Assembly: GCF_017901175.1 (NCBI RefSeq)
Contig: NZ_CP072793.1
Coordinates: 1,674,001-1,738,000, forward strand
Length of the DNA stretch: 64,000 bases
From: Thiothrix unzii
GTDB lineage: Bacteria > Pseudomonadota > Gammaproteobacteria > Thiotrichales > Thiotrichaceae
Direction: 5' to 3'
A program made the position numbers and the translations under genes. Below are positions 46,176-54,878 of this stretch, piece by piece. The first letter of the stretch is position 1. Each line of letters opens with the position of its first letter. The notes under the pieces were generated by a model, which saw only the letters and a program-made list of their open reading frames with translations, was not told the DNA's origin and made no database searches.

Positions 46176-47030
46176 TTATGCTTGTAAATCTGCCAATGCC
46201 TGCCCCAACTGCACCGGTGCATCGGCACTTACGCCTTGCGCCCATGCGACATGCGGGTTTTCCAGCAATAAAATAACGGTGGAACCCATATTAAAACGCC
46301 CCATTTCATCGCCTTTTGCCAGTTGCACATCAGCGAACACCTGACGTTTTACTGCCCAGCCTTGTGGCGGCGTTACCAAACCGTCCCACACCGTTTCAAT
46401 CGCTGCCACATTAATAGCACCGACTAACACCATTGCCATTTTGCCAAACGCGGTATCAAACATCGCCACCACGCGCTCATTACGCGCAAACAAACGCGGC
46501 ACTGTGCGCACCGTATGTCCGGCAACGCTGAATAATCGCCCTGGCACGTACACTTGCTCAGTCAATGTACCCGCCAGCGGCATATGAATACGGTGATAAT
46601 CACGCGGTGATAAATAAATCGTGGCAAATTGCCCACCCGCAAACGCTGCCGCACGCGCTTCATCGCCACCCAACAATTCCAGCACGGTATAGTCGTGACC
46701 TTTTGCCTGAAAAATACGCCCTTGCTCAATCTTACCTAATTGGCTCACCCGCCCATCCACCGGACTCGCCAACGCGGTTTCAGCCATTGCCCAAGGCCGT
46801 AATTCCGGTTTAAGCGGGCGCGTGAAAAACTGATTAAACGTGGTGTAACTCGCGGGGTCGGGATTCACCGCTTCTTCCAAATTAACCTTAAACACTTTGC
46901 TAAATAAACGAATCGCATCCGGCACAAGACGCGGACATTGCACCCGCGTTAAACGGAAAACCAAACGGGAAATAAAATGGTGTGGCAATACATACAAAGG
47001 CCACGCTTTTAAGATGTCGATGATGTTCAT
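46176..47030 (-). CDS. psd: phosphatidylserine decarboxylase proenzyme
   Basis: Membrane enzyme forming phosphatidylethanolamine. 284 residues from ATG 47030 (MNIIDILKAWPLYVLP). The pyruvoyl cleavage site is GRFNMGSTVILL, where the usual LGST reads MGST; the processed Gly-Ser bond is kept. SPVDGRV and YLSPRDYHRIHMPLAG are other family marks. The upstream extension to 47240 crosses the divergent prmB start and is rejected. It is divergent from prmB by 63 bases. Confidence 0.95.
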   Translation of the reverse strand: MNIIDILKAWPLYVLPHHFISRLVFRLTRVQCPRLVPDAIRLFSKVFKVNLEEAVNPDPASYTTFNQFFTRPLKPELRPWAMAETALASPVDGRVSQLGKIEQGRIFQAKGHDYTVLELLGGDEARAAAFAGGQFATIYLSPRDYHRIHMPLAGTLTEQVYVPGRLFSVAGHTVRTVPRLFARNERVVAMFDTAFGKMAMVLVGAINVAAIETVWDGLVTPPQGWAVKRQVFADVQLAKGDEMGRFNMGSTVILLLENPHVAWAQGVSADAPVQLGQALADLQA

Positions 47031-47093
47031 GGGTGTTGCTGTTTTGGTTGCAAATGCGGGATGATACGGCACTTTTAGCCAGTTGTGTAACTT

Positions 47094-47999
47094 ATGGATT
47101 TCAATCACACCGAACTGCGTACCATCAAAGACTATATCCGCTGGGGTGCGAGTCATTTTGCGGCTGCCAACCTGAGTTTTTCGCACGGCATGGCTTCTGC
47201 GATTGATGAAGCGGCTTATTTGGTGCTGCATACGCTGCATTTGCCGGTAGATACTCCCGATTTGTACTTTGACAGCCGTTTAACCACCGCAGAACGCGCT
47301 GCACTGGCTGAAATCATCCAACAACGCATTGAAACCCGTAAACCCGCAGCGTATTTGACCCGCGAAGGCTGGTTTTTGGGTTTACCGTTTTACGTGGATG
47401 AGCGTGTATTAGTGCCACGCTCACCGATTGCGGAAACCATTGAAAAGCAATTCGCACCGTGGATTGAGCCATTTGAAGTCAATCGAGTACTGGACTTATG
47501 CACGGGTAGCGGCTGTATTGGTATTGCCTGCGCGTATGCGTTTCCGCACGCACAAATTGACCTGAGCGATATTTCCAGCGACGCACTGGCGGTGGCGGCA
47601 ATCAATATCGAACGCCATCATTTGCAGGGGCAAGCGCAAGCGATTCAATCCGATTTATTTGAAAATCTGCACGGGCAATACGACATTATTGTGAGCAACC
47701 CGCCGTATGTGGATGCGGATGATATGGCGGCATTAACCCCTGAGTTTTTGCACGAACCGACTGAATTAGCACTGGCTTCCGGGCATGACGGCTTGGAACA
47801 CGCGCACCGCATTTTACGCGATGCCGCTGAACATTTGAGCGATCACGGGATTTTAATCGTGGAAGTCGGCAATAGCCAATACGCCCTGCAAGCGGCTTAC
47901 CCGGATGTGGAATTCCACTGGTTAACGTTTGAACGCGGCGGTGACGGGGTATTTTTACTGACTGCCGCACAAGTCCGTGAACTGGCGGCAACGCTGTAA
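47094..47999 (+). CDS. prmB: ribosomal protein L3 N5-glutamine methyltransferase PrmB
   Basis: 301-residue SAM-dependent methyltransferase acting on a glutamine of L3 during ribosome assembly. The catalytic NPPY sits in [14 protein letters not shown], the SAM loop is [16 protein letters not shown], and the N-terminal helical domain starts [24 protein letters not shown], as opposed to the PRPETE of PrmC, supports PrmB. It ends exactly one base before the cbbR2 stop on the opposite strand. Confidence 0.95.
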   Translation: MDFNHTELRTIKDYIRWGASHFAAANLSFSHGMASAIDEAAYLVLHTLHLPVDTPDLYFDSRLTTAERAALAEIIQQRIETRKPAAYLTREGWFLGLPFYVDERVLVPRSPIAETIEKQFAPWIEPFEVNRVLDLCTGSGCIGIACAYAFPHAQIDLSDISSDALAVAAINIERHHLQGQAQAIQSDLFENLHGQYDIIVSNPPYVDADDMAALTPEFLHEPTELALASGHDGLEHAHRILRDAAEHLSDHGILIVEVGNSQYALQAAYPDVEFHWLTFERGGDGVFLLTAAQVRELAATL

Positions 48000-48920
48000 C
48001 TACAGCAAAAGCTGCTGATAATCCTGCGAATAATTAGCGGCTTCGGCAATCACGTATTCCTTGAATGCCTGCGCTGCGGGTGAAAGCCACTTACCTTCAC
48101 GGGTAATAATGTGCCAATAACGCTGGATGGGGAAACCCTCCACATCCAGCAATACCAAGGATTTGGTTTCCAACTCCAGCTTGATACTGTGCAACGACAC
48201 AATCCCCAACCCCAGCCCCGCAATTACCGAATACTTGATCGACTCGTTGCTGCCCATTTCCAGCGTACTAGTAAAGGTATGCCCGTGTTCCGCAAAAAAC
48301 CGCTCAATTGCCGCCCGCGTCCCTGACCCCGGTTCACGCACCACAAACTTTTCGCCAATAATTGCGGACACCGGAATATCCTTCTGCCCTGCCAGCGGAT
48401 GATTCGCAGGCGCAATCAATACCAGCGGATTGCACATCAAGCGTTGCGAATGCAAATCCAGATTCGACGGCGGCTCACCCATCACCACCAAATCCGCCTC
48501 ATAATTCTGCAACTGTTCCACCAAAGTCTTGCGGTTGGTGATATTCAGCGAAACCGTAATCCCCTCATTCTGCTGCGAAAATCCCGCCAACATCCGCGTA
48601 ATAAAGTAAATCGAGGTATTCGCCGCCGACACATTGATAACGCCCTGATGCACATCCTTCAATTCTTCCAGCGTTTCCACCATGCCCTGATATTTTGCTG
48701 CAATCTCACAGGTGTAGGTGTGCATTGCCCGCCCTGCCGCCGTCAGCACAATGCGTTTGCCTTGGCGTTCAAATAGCGACAAACCCACGTTTTCTTCCAA
48801 TTGCTTGACCTGCATGGATATTGCAGGCTGCGTCATGTGCAACAATTCGGCGGCGCGAGTAAAGTTTTCCGTTTGGGCAACGGTCTGGAAGATCTGGATC
48901 TGGCGGAATGAGATGTGCAT
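48000..48920 (-). CDS. cbbR2: LysR-type regulator CbbR (form II locus)
   Basis: 306 residues, alike in layout to the regulator at 23082. The DNA-binding domain has QIFQTVAQTENFTRAAELLHMTQPAIS (broken across the helix-turn-helix) and the effector domain has ADLVVMGEPPSNLDLHSQ and GLGLGIVSLHSIKLE. It faces away from cbbM across 164 bases that contain a perfect T-N11-A palindrome. ATG 48920 matches the family; three upstream methionines to 48965 are possible but less likely. It presumably tunes form II expression to CO2, oxygen or sulfur supply. Confidence 0.92.
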   Translation of the reverse strand: MHISFRQIQIFQTVAQTENFTRAAELLHMTQPAISMQVKQLEENVGLSLFERQGKRIVLTAAGRAMHTYTCEIAAKYQGMVETLEELKDVHQGVINVSAANTSIYFITRMLAGFSQQNEGITVSLNITNRKTLVEQLQNYEADLVVMGEPPSNLDLHSQRLMCNPLVLIAPANHPLAGQKDIPVSAIIGEKFVVREPGSGTRAAIERFFAEHGHTFTSTLEMGSNESIKYSVIAGLGLGIVSLHSIKLELETKSLVLLDVEGFPIQRYWHIITREGKWLSPAAQAFKEYVIAEAANYSQDYQQLLL

Positions 48921-49016
48921 GTTGACTAATCCACTCGGAAATTCAGGGTTTCTTGTCATCATCATAACATAATCAAACCTGATGTTTAAGTAAGAACAAA
49001 TGACTTTCCCTTATCT

Positions 49017-49029
49017 TAAGCATTGCTTA
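49017..49029. promoter_or_regulatory. candidate CbbR box upstream of cbbM
   Basis: TAAGCATTGCTTA is a perfect palindrome (6-bp arms, one-base centre) with exact T-N11-A spacing, 55 bases before the cbbM start. TATACT at 49028-49033 overlaps its right end and could be the minus-10 box. The position fits LysR-type control, but binding is not shown. Confidence 0.55.
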
Positions 49030-49084
49030 TACTTGCGCTCATTGAAAGTTATTGAAACCTTTTTATTCAATCGAGGAGATAGTC

Positions 49085-50464
49085 ATGGACCAATCTGGAC
49101 GTTACGCGGATCTTAGTCTGAAAGAAGAAGACCTGATCGCAGGTGGTGGGCACATTCTGGTTGCCTACAAAATGAAGCCAAAAGCTGGCTATGGCTATCT
49201 GGAAGCGGCTGCGCATTTGGCAGCAGAATCTTCCACCGGTACTAACGTTGAAGTTTGCACCACCGATGATTTCACCAAGGGCGTTGACGCGCTGGTGTAC
49301 CACATCGACGAAGCAACCGAAGACATGCGTATCGCTTACCCGATTGACCTGTTCGACCGCAACATCACGGATGGCCGTATGATGCTGGTGTCGTTCCTGA
49401 CACTGGTTATCGGTAACAACCAAGGCATGGGCGACATTGAACACGCACAGATGATCGACTTCTTCATGCCGCCACGCGCTATCCAGTTGTTCGATGGTCC
49501 TGCGAAAGACATTTCTGACATGTGGCGTATTCTGGGTCGTGATGTTAACAACGGTGGTTACATCGCTGGTACTATCATCAAGCCTAAACTGGGTCTGCGC
49601 CCTGAGCCATTCGCTCACGCGGCTTACCAATTCTGGCTCGGCGGCGACTTCATCAAGAACGATGAACCGCAAGGCAACCAAGTTTTCTGCCCAGCGAAAA
49701 AAGTTTACCCACTCGTATACGACGCAATGAAGCGTGCGCAAGACGAAACCGGTCAAGCGAAACTGTTCTCTGCGAACATCACCGCTGACGACCATTACGA
49801 AATGTGCGCTCGTGCTGACTTCATCCTCGAAGCGTTTGGCCCGGATGCGGACAAAGTAGCATTCTTGGTTGACGGTTACGTTGGCGGCCCTGGCATGATC
49901 ACTACCGCTCGTCGCCAGTACCCTAACCAGTACCTGCACTACCACCGCGCGGGTCACGGTGCGATCACTTCCCCATCTTCCAAGCGTGGTTACACTGCGT
50001 TTGTATTGGCGAAAATGTCACGTCTGCAAGGTGCTTCCGGTATCCACGTCGGCACAATGGGCTTCGGCAAAATGGAAGGCGGTTCCGATGACAAAATCAT
50101 CGCGTACATGATTGAACGTGACGAGTGCCAAGGGCCTGTCTACTATCAAAAATGGCACGGTATGAAGCCAACTACCCCAATCATCTCTGGCGGTATGAAC
50201 GCACTGCGTCTGCCTGGCTTCTTCGAGAACTTGGGTCACGGTAACGTCATCAACACTTCCGGTGGCGGTTCTTACGGTCACATTGACAGCCCAGCGGCTG
50301 GCGCGATTTCCCTGCGTCAATCTTATGAGTGCTGGAAATCCGGTGCTGACCCGATCGAATTTGCGAAAGAGCACAAAGAATTTGCTCGCGCATTCGAGTC
50401 ATTCCCTGGCGATGCTGACAAGCTGTTCCCAGGCTGGCGCGAAAAGCTGGGCGTACACAAGTAA
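49085..50464 (+). CDS. cbbM: RuBisCO, form II
   Basis: 459-residue form II RuBisCO, which works as L2 or higher multimers without a small subunit and suits low oxygen and high CO2. Visible marks are [18 protein letters not shown], the carbamylated-lysine motif [14 protein letters not shown], and [24 protein letters not shown] lies seven bases before ATG 49085, which settles the start over an in-frame TTG at 49052. It leads cbbM-cbbQ2-cbbO2, with a hairpin in the gap to cbbQ2. Together with cbbL/cbbS it lets the cell fix carbon across a range of CO2 levels. Confidence 0.98.
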   Translation: MDQSGRYADLSLKEEDLIAGGGHILVAYKMKPKAGYGYLEAAAHLAAESSTGTNVEVCTTDDFTKGVDALVYHIDEATEDMRIAYPIDLFDRNITDGRMMLVSFLTLVIGNNQGMGDIEHAQMIDFFMPPRAIQLFDGPAKDISDMWRILGRDVNNGGYIAGTIIKPKLGLRPEPFAHAAYQFWLGGDFIKNDEPQGNQVFCPAKKVYPLVYDAMKRAQDETGQAKLFSANITADDHYEMCARADFILEAFGPDADKVAFLVDGYVGGPGMITTARRQYPNQYLHYHRAGHGAITSPSSKRGYTAFVLAKMSRLQGASGIHVGTMGFGKMEGGSDDKIIAYMIERDECQGPVYYQKWHGMKPTTPIISGGMNALRLPGFFENLGHGNVINTSGGGSYGHIDSPAAGAISLRQSYECWKSGADPIEFAKEHKEFARAFESFPGDADKLFPGWREKLGVHK

Positions 50465-50486
50465 GCCGCAAGCGACCACAGTAAAG

Positions 50487-50512
50487 GTGGGTGGTGCATT
50501 CGCACTGCCCAC
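50487..50512 (+). promoter_or_regulatory. intercistronic hairpin after cbbM
   Basis: 11-bp arms 50487-50497 and 50502-50512 around ATTC, fully paired in RNA if two G-U pairs are allowed, followed by a pyrimidine-rich run (TTCTCCC, then TCTCTCT). It starts 23 bases past the cbbM stop and ahead of the cbbQ2 ribosome site. Partial termination or protection of the cbbM message from exonucleases would both raise RuBisCO over activase. Confidence 0.6.
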
Positions 50513-50544
50513 TTCTCCCAATCTCTCTGTCAGGAATCCCACCC

Positions 50545-51348
50545 ATGACCGACGCTACCCAATACACCATCCAACACGAACCCTTCTACCAAGCCACCGG
50601 ACGCGAAGTCGAACTGTACCAAGCTGCGTACCGTTCCCGCCTGCCGGTGATGGTGAAAGGCCCGACGGGTTGCGGTAAATCGCGTTTCGTCGAACACATG
50701 GCATGGAAACTCGGCAAGCCACTGATCACAGTCGCTTGTAACGAAGACATGACCGCCTCCGATCTGGTCGGACGCTATTTACTCGAAGCCAATGGCACAC
50801 GCTGGCTGGATGGCCCATTGACCACTGCCGCCCGCATTGGCGCAATTTGCTACCTCGATGAAATCGTTGAGGCACGCCAGGATACTACCGTCGTCATTCA
50901 CCCGCTGACGGATCACCGCCGCACTTTGCCCTTAGATAAAAAAGGCGAACTGGTGAACGCGCACCCCGATTTTCAGTTGGTGATTTCCTACAATCCGGGC
51001 TATCAGAGCCTGATGAAAGATTTAAAACAGTCCACCAAGCAACGTTTTGTGGCATTCGATTTTGACTACCCTGCCGCTAACGTGGAATCCACCATTTTGC
51101 AGCAAGAAGCCAACGTGGACGCAGCAATGGCAGACAAGCTGGTGAAAATTGCCCACACCGCCCGTAACCTGAAAGGACATGGGCTGGATGAAGGCATTTC
51201 CACCCGTTTGCTGGTGTACGCCGCCAACCTGATGCGTGACGGGATTGCAGCAGGTGACGCTTGCCGCATGGCACTGGTTAGCCCGATTACCGATGATGCG
51301 GATATTCGCAGCACGCTGAACCACGCGATTGACGCGATTTTTGGGTGA
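50545..51348 (+). CDS. cbbQ2: RuBisCO activase AAA+ subunit CbbQ (form II-linked)
   Basis: 267-residue MoxR-type ATPase with Walker [24 protein letters not shown] for Walker B and [23 protein letters not shown], the same order as the form I copy. It differs mostly in the N- and C-terminal parts and near FVAFDFDYPAANVES. AGGA lies 10 bases before ATG 50545. In Acidithiobacillus, form II RuBisCO has its own Q2O2 activase, and this locus reproduces that arrangement. Confidence 0.95.
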   Translation: MTDATQYTIQHEPFYQATGREVELYQAAYRSRLPVMVKGPTGCGKSRFVEHMAWKLGKPLITVACNEDMTASDLVGRYLLEANGTRWLDGPLTTAARIGAICYLDEIVEARQDTTVVIHPLTDHRRTLPLDKKGELVNAHPDFQLVISYNPGYQSLMKDLKQSTKQRFVAFDFDYPAANVESTILQQEANVDAAMADKLVKIAHTARNLKGHGLDEGISTRLLVYAANLMRDGIAAGDACRMALVSPITDDADIRSTLNHAIDAIFG

Positions 51349-51353
51349 ATCAC

Positions 51354-53684
51354 ATGAGCGAGAAGAAACCCCTCCCAGCCTCCCCTTATCAGGGGAGGAG
51401 CGAAGAGGCAGCAGCTTCCGGCTTTCCCCCTGATAAGGGGGAATTGAAGGGGGTTTCTTTCTACCGCACCCAACTAAGCTGCAATTTCAAGCAGCTTGAT
51501 GAAGCCTTCGCCGCCTGTATGCAGGACGCGCTCGCGCTATTGAGCGAGCAAGGCATCAAGGATTACCTCGACGGTGCGTCGTTGGTGTGCAAAATCGGGC
51601 GCGGTTTCGACCCCGTGCTGACCTATCTGGAAGAAATGCCGGTCATCGCCCACAAGCTCGGTGAAGGGATGTTGACCCGCGTCAGCCAAGCGGTGTGGAA
51701 AATCTCGCGTACCCCCAACGGGCGCATTATTCCCATTTTTTTGCAGACCTTGCCGGACGTATGCCGCCGCCTCGAAAGCGAGGAATTGGTTGGGCATTAC
51801 ATCACCCTGTTGTTCGAGATGATGGAGCGTACCACGGGGTCGATTCACGGTTTCCACACCACCATTCCCAGCCCCGGTTTGCCGAAACTGCTGGAGCAAA
51901 TGCCTTATTTAATGAGCCAGCTAGCCTTGGGTGGCTTGAAGAACTGGATCGAATACGGCATCCGCAACTACGGCAAACACCCGCATCGGCAGGAAGAATA
52001 TTTCAGCCTGCAATCCGCCGATGCCAAGGCGATGTTGCAGCACGAACGCCACGGCACGCTGTTTACGCATAACGAGCGCAAGCTGAATTTGTACCTGCAA
52101 GCCTGCTGGGAAAGTCACGAATACCTCGTGCCGTATTCAGTGGACTTCCGCGATATGCGCGAGCAGCAGCCGTATTTTGACGAGTTCGGGATGCGTATTC
52201 CTGACGTGTTCGACGATGCGCATGGTGTGACGGGGATTGACCGTTACCGCGCGGTGTTGGCGCATATGGCGGCGCACCAACGCTGGACGCACAAAGTAGT
52301 GGCGGATAATTTCAGCCCACAACAGCGCATAGCGATTGAACGCCTCGAAGACAGTCGGGTGGAATATCTGGCGATGCAGGAATACCCCGGTTTGCGGCGG
52401 ATATTCACGGCGTTGCACCCTGCCCCCGTGGAAGATGAGTGCGATTCCAAGACCGAATCGTGTTTCCGGCATCGGCTGGCGATGTTGTCTTGGGCGATTT
52501 TGAATCCGGCGCATGGCTATCAGAACGTGAAGATCAATGAGTTTGCGGGCAAATTCCACGCAAAAATGCTGCAAGGCAACGCAACCACGGCGGATATGGT
52601 GTCTGTGGCGATTTCGTTTGTGGCACAGACGCGCTTGCAAACTGACCAGTTGCCGAGCGTGTATTTCAACAATACCGCCATTCCTTACCGCGATGATAAC
52701 CGCCATTTGTGGCAGTACATCGAGGAAAGCGACGACGAAGAATTCTTCGACGAACACAAGCAAACCGCGCAACAGAACGAGCAATCGGGCTTGCCGCCGC
52801 GCCATTATCCTGAGTGGGATTACAGCACCCAGACGTATCGCCCGGATTGGACGAGCGTGTATGAAAGTTTGCATCCGGCGGGTAATCCGGCGGTGATTGA
52901 TGCGCTGTTGCAAAAACACGCGGCGTTGGCAAAGCGGTTGAAGCAGATTGTGGATTTGTTGAAGCCGCAAAATTACACGCGGGTACGCTATCAAGAAGAA
53001 GGCAGTGAGCTTGACCTTGATGTGGCGATCCGTTCCCTGATTGATTTCAAGGGCGGGGCGAACCCTGATCCCCGCATCAATATGAGCCACAAGCATGACG
53101 GGCGCAATATTGCGGTCATGCTGTTGCTGGATTTGTCGGCTTCAATCAGCGAAGTGCCGGAAGGTGCGACCAGCAGCATTCTGGAACTGAGTCAGGAAGC
53201 GGTGTCGTTGTTGGCGTATGCGATTGAGGCGTTGGGTGACCCGTTTGCGATTGCGGGGTTTGCGTCCAATACGCGCCACGAGGTGCGTTACCAGCACATC
53301 AAGGGTTTCAAGGAACATTGGAACGACGAGGTGAAGGGGCGGCTGGCGGCAATGCAGGCGGGCTATTCGACGCGGATGGGCGCGGCGGTGCGTCATGCGG
53401 CACATTATCTGGAGCATCAACAGGCGGATAAAAAACTGCTGCTGATTTTAACCGATGGCGAACCGTCGGATATTGACGTGGATGACCCGCAATTATTGAC
53501 GCAAGATACGCGGCAAGCGGTGAAGGAATTGGATCAGAAAGGCATTTACAGCTATTGCATTAGCCTTGATCCGCGAGCGGATGAATACGTGCGGGATATT
53601 TTCGGCAAGCGCGTTACGGTGGTGGATAATGTTCAACGGTTGCCGGAAAGGATGACGCAGGTGTTTGTTACGTTGACGGGGTAG
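51354..53684 (+). CDS. cbbO2: RuBisCO activase adaptor CbbO (form II-linked) with a REP-derived N-terminal insert
   Basis: 776 residues from ATG 51354; a GTG at 51345 overlapping cbbQ2 is the alternative. After SEKK, about 30 residues (PLPASPYQGRSEEAAASG and on to KGELKGV) are encoded by a double-hairpin repeat of 93 bases, exactly 31 codons. The family sequence then begins at SFYRTQLSCNFKQLDEAF and GIKDYLDGASLVCKIGRG. The vWA metal site is LLLDLSASISE, and LLILTDGEPSDID follows. The insert adds a low-complexity tail where CbbO1 has none. The adaptor probably still works, because everything after it is intact. Confidence 0.93.
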   Translation: MSEKKPLPASPYQGRSEEAAASGFPPDKGELKGVSFYRTQLSCNFKQLDEAFAACMQDALALLSEQGIKDYLDGASLVCKIGRGFDPVLTYLEEMPVIAHKLGEGMLTRVSQAVWKISRTPNGRIIPIFLQTLPDVCRRLESEELVGHYITLLFEMMERTTGSIHGFHTTIPSPGLPKLLEQMPYLMSQLALGGLKNWIEYGIRNYGKHPHRQEEYFSLQSADAKAMLQHERHGTLFTHNERKLNLYLQACWESHEYLVPYSVDFRDMREQQPYFDEFGMRIPDVFDDAHGVTGIDRYRAVLAHMAAHQRWTHKVVADNFSPQQRIAIERLEDSRVEYLAMQEYPGLRRIFTALHPAPVEDECDSKTESCFRHRLAMLSWAILNPAHGYQNVKINEFAGKFHAKMLQGNATTADMVSVAISFVAQTRLQTDQLPSVYFNNTAIPYRDDNRHLWQYIEESDDEEFFDEHKQTAQQNEQSGLPPRHYPEWDYSTQTYRPDWTSVYESLHPAGNPAVIDALLQKHAALAKRLKQIVDLLKPQNYTRVRYQEEGSELDLDVAIRSLIDFKGGANPDPRINMSHKHDGRNIAVMLLLDLSASISEVPEGATSSILELSQEAVSLLAYAIEALGDPFAIAGFASNTRHEVRYQHIKGFKEHWNDEVKGRLAAMQAGYSTRMGAAVRHAAHYLEHQQADKKLLLILTDGEPSDIDVDDPQLLTQDTRQAVKELDQKGIYSYCISLDPRADEYVRDIFGKRVTVVDNVQRLPERMTQVFVTLTG
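51365..51457 (+). repeat. double-hairpin REP-like element inside cbbO2
   Basis: Bounded by GAAACCCC (51365-51372) and its complement GGGGTTTC (51450-51457). Inside are two perfect hairpins: an 8-bp CCTCCCCT stem with TATC loop (51379-51398) and an 8-bp TTCCCCCT stem with GATA loop (51424-51443). Its length is 93 bases, so the reading frame is preserved. Confidence 0.85.
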
Positions 53685-53706
53685 ATACATATTTTATAAA
53701 AATATC

Positions 53707-53734
53707 TTGAGTTAGCCATTGATCGCATTATAAT
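53707..53734 (+). promoter_or_regulatory. sigma70-like promoter of the coiled-coil membrane gene
   Basis: TTGAGT (53707-53712), a 16-base spacer and TATAAT (53729-53734). Initiation would fall near 53741, within the hairpin that precedes the gene. It starts 22 bases after the cbbO2 stop, so the downstream gene is likely to have its own transcript. Confidence 0.6.
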
Positions 53735-53738
53735 CACA

Positions 53739-53756
53739 CCCTATAATTTTATAGGG
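53739..53756 (+). promoter_or_regulatory. hairpin overlapping the ribosome-binding site
   Basis: CCCTATAA-TT-TTATAGGG, a perfect 8-bp stem followed by AATTTTTTT and then the ATG at 53767. The right arm contains the AGGG needed as Shine-Dalgarno sequence. For readthrough from cbbO2 it resembles a terminator; for the local promoter it could mask translation initiation. Confidence 0.55.
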
Positions 53757-53766
53757 AATTTTTTTG

Positions 53767-54741
53767 ATGAGCGATACCGAACAGAAAACCAATGATATTG
53801 GTAAAAGTAACTTTTCTGATACGGTACTCGATATTTTCTTTTTGCTTGGAATTTTGGCTGTTGCTTTTCTATGGATTTCAATAGTTGCTTATATTATTTA
53901 TCATAAAGACATAAGCTTTCTCAAAGAGTTCGAGATTGCAAAACTGGGACAAACTGGCGACTTTTTTAATATTTCCACATCTTTGGCAAGTTTTGTAACA
54001 GTCTTGATTGTTTATAGGGGTTTTCTTTTACAGAAAAAAGAATTGACTGAGACTTTAAAACAACTAAAATATCAAAAAGATTCAATGGAGAAAGAAGAAC
54101 AAGTCAATAGAACAATGAAATTTATTGACGAATGGGAAGAGTTTAAAGCAAAGAAAATAGATAAAATACGTTATGATGATGTTGATCGTTTCTTGAAAAA
54201 AATAAAACTCATTATTAGCCATAAAGGTTATGAAAAGAAAATAGATTGCAAATTAATTATCTCTATTATCACACATGATCTAAATATTGATTTTTTTGAA
54301 GACAGAATTTCTTCTCAGCAGGATTCAATAGATGCATATGAAGATAACCTAAAGAGACTTAAGAAAAATAGAACGACAAATATCAATAAAATTAAAACAT
54401 CAGAAGATATTTTAATGTCAATAAATATTGATTATCCAGAAGATAAGAAAACCAGCAAAGATAGGATTCAATTCTTATTAGATAATTTGCAAAAAATAAT
54501 AGATGACCACCAACATATTCGCTCCAGCATGGATCAAGATAGAGCAATTCGTGAGGAAGCTGAGAAAATCCATGAAAACTATGTAACATATTGTCTAAAT
54601 TTACAAGAAGAAAAAAATAAATTAATCGCAATAAATAATGAAGAAATTAAATACAAAAAACTAAAAGAAGAAGCTCAGTCCAAATTGAAGCAGGAAAGTG
54701 ATCTACTAAAATTCATAAAAGACTGTGAGTCCAGCGAATAA
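53767..54741 (+). CDS. membrane protein with long coiled coil, unknown function
   Basis: 324 residues. Two hydrophobic segments lie near the N-terminus (about 20-45 with IFFLLGILAVAFLWISIVAYII, and about 70-90 with FFNISTSLASFVTVLIVY). A charged, coiled-coil-rich cytosolic region follows to the end, including repeated KKLKEEAQSKLKQES-like heptads. No enzymatic motif was recognised. It is strikingly AT-rich compared with cbbO2, next to an insertion sequence, and has its own promoter, all consistent with recent arrival. Similar two-helix plus coiled-coil proteins occur in defence islands, but I cannot assign this one. Confidence 0.7.
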   Translation: MSDTEQKTNDIGKSNFSDTVLDIFFLLGILAVAFLWISIVAYIIYHKDISFLKEFEIAKLGQTGDFFNISTSLASFVTVLIVYRGFLLQKKELTETLKQLKYQKDSMEKEEQVNRTMKFIDEWEEFKAKKIDKIRYDDVDRFLKKIKLIISHKGYEKKIDCKLIISIITHDLNIDFFEDRISSQQDSIDAYEDNLKRLKKNRTTNINKIKTSEDILMSINIDYPEDKKTSKDRIQFLLDNLQKIIDDHQHIRSSMDQDRAIREEAEKIHENYVTYCLNLQEEKNKLIAINNEEIKYKKLKEEAQSKLKQESDLLKFIKDCESSE

Positions 54742-54818
54742 ACCGTCACTCTGCTTTGTCAATGTTCATTTAGCTTTTTTGAAAAAAAGTATGGCTCATT
54801 GGGATTATTGCTTGTGCG

Positions 54819-54878
54819 TTAAACTACCACTGCCATTTCCGGCTCTTCCAAAAACGCCAGCACGATGTCTTTTTCCTC
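54819..54878 (-). pseudogene. xisI, 3' fragment cut off by IS256-family element
   Basis: Twenty codons, EEKDIVLAFLEEPEMAVVV and a stop, in the exact frame that continues the 5' fragment at 56193. GVxxxDIVLAF is a conserved end of XisI proteins. The last 8 bases (54871-54878) are the target duplication of the element. Confidence 0.85.
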
